A stretch of DNA of 64,000 bases from JBBQER01 sp052148155. Its GTDB lineage: Bacteria; Actinomycetota; Acidimicrobiia; IMCC26256; PALSA-610. Of the stretch, positions 63,548 to 64,000 are shown piece by piece. The stretch's first letter is position 1, and each line of letters opens with the position of its first letter. Both the position numbers and the translations under genes were made by a program. The notes under the pieces are model-generated. The model worked only from the letters and a program-made list of their open reading frames with translations, ran no database searches and had not been told where the DNA came from. The stretch is taken from positions 1 to 64,000 of the forward strand of contig JBKQIY010000153.1 in assembly GCA_052148155.1 (NCBI GenBank), given 5' to 3'.

Positions 63548-64000
63548 AGTTCGTCGAGCACTGCGGCGCTGTCCGCGCCGAGCGGGCGGCCCACGAAACG
63601 TACCTCGCCGGGCGTGCGCAGCAGTCGTGCGGCCGGACCTTGCATGACGACACCGTCAACGGTGACGAAGACGCCTCGCGCCCGCACGTGCGGGTCGGCC
63701 ATGACGTCGTGCATCGCGTAGACCGGCGCGATCGCGGCTTCGGCCGCGTCGAACGCGGCGAGGACGTCCGGGCGCGGCCGCGTCCCGACCCACTCCGACA
63801 CGATGCCGTCGAGCTCTTCACGGTGCTCGGCGCGCAGCTCAGACGTCGCGAAGCGCGGGTCGTCGCCGTGACCGAGGAGGGTCATCACCCGATGCGCGAC
63901 CGACTCGGTCGACGTCGAGATCGCGATCCAGTCGCCGTCAGCGCAGCGGTAGGTCCCGCGGGGGACCGAGTAGGGAATGCCGGAACCGAGGCGGGGCTGT
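63544..64000 (-). CDS. CaiB/BaiF family (class III) CoA transferase, 3' part only
   Basis: The reading frame is open to the window edge, so only the last 151 residues or so are present. GIPYSVPRGTYRCADGDWIAISTSTESVAHRVMTLLG followed by PRPDVLAAFDAAEAAIAPVYAMHDVMADPHVRARGVFVTV and the C-terminal LLRTPGEVRFVGRPLGADSAAVLDEL is the standard end of a family III CoA transferase, which moves CoA between an acyl-CoA and a free acid. The catalytic aspartate lies further upstream, outside the window. It is overlapped by the hydrolase gene at its stop. The substrate cannot be told. Confidence 0.88.
   Translation of the reverse strand, partial: QPRLGSGIPYSVPRGTYRCADGDWIAISTSTESVAHRVMTLLGHGDDPRFATSELRAEHREELDGIVSEWVGTRPRPDVLAAFDAAEAAIAPVYAMHDVMADPHVRARGVFVTVDGVVMQGPAARLLRTPGEVRFVGRPLGADSAAVLDEL

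Noticed and set aside
1..64000. CRISPR array, rRNA operon, intact insertion sequence or prophage
   Set aside because: No regularly spaced repeats, no rRNA sequence, no transposase with terminal repeats and no phage structural genes were seen on either strand.

Overview
The window is high-GC DNA with the gene content of an actinobacterium. It carries a WhiB protein, a GlnR-type nitrogen regulator beside two glutamine synthetases, an ArsA/Get3-like ATPase pair of the kind found in mycobacteria, a SufR-type Fe-S regulator, and many starts that look leaderless (TANNNT six or seven bases before the start codon). Class Acidimicrobiia is a plausible home, but no 16S or marker phylogeny is possible from this window. 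Genes are dense on both strands, often overlap by 4 bases, and some convergent pairs overlap at their 3' ends.

Layout. 1-2.4 kb: the end of an ABC exporter operon and a decayed tyrosine integrase. 2.4-6.1 kb: nitrogen assimilation (glnA, divergent glnA2-glnR). 6.0-10.8 kb: an Fe-S group, with SufR, an IscA-like carrier, a compact xanthine-dehydrogenase-like fusion, RidA and a small membrane protein on the minus strand, divergent from an Mrp/ApbC ATPase. 10.8-14.3 kb: a MacB-type ABC system. 14.5-18.2 kb: NUDIX, metallo-hydrolase, aldehyde dehydrogenase and DUF779. 18.3-23.3 kb: WhiB, NfeD, two Get3-like ATPases, a receiver protein and a CysQ-like phosphatase. 23.36-25 kb: tRNA-Pro(CGG) followed by a small disturbed region with an XRE regulator and a NUDIX gene.

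25.2-26.6 kb: a DAHP synthase whose leader encodes a short peptide with Tyr-Leu-Trp-Phe in a row, followed by a terminator-like hairpin. This is a probable transcription attenuator for aromatic amino-acid synthesis and is the most interesting regulatory element seen. 26.7-32.4 kb: a TAT-exported phosphoesterase and a PadR-controlled ABC exporter with a clear operator palindrome. 32.5-38.8 kb: lipid or terpenoid-type catabolism (acyl-CoA ligase, P450, unknown protein, phosphotransferase, phytanoyl-CoA dioxygenase-like protein). 39-43.7 kb: a nickel/cobalt permease overlapping two half-ABC exporters, with a Nur-box-like palindrome upstream. 44.1-46.4 kb: an AlkA-type glycosylase and a P450. 46.9-54.5 kb: mostly exported proteins (phosphoesterase, lipoproteins, S53 peptidase, sugar-dehydrogenase-like beta-propeller, membrane-SCP2 fusion). 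54.8-57.6 kb: asd-lysC and a Ser/Ala-rich protein. 57.6-64 kb: cyclophilin, S51-like protein, 3-hydroxyacyl-CoA dehydrogenase, ethylmalonyl-CoA-type mutase, degenerate GGDEF protein, an alpha/beta hydrolase and the end of a CoA transferase.

No CRISPR array, complete prophage, intact insertion sequence or rRNA operon was seen. The traces of mobility are the integrase relic near 2 kb and the region next to tRNA-Pro.
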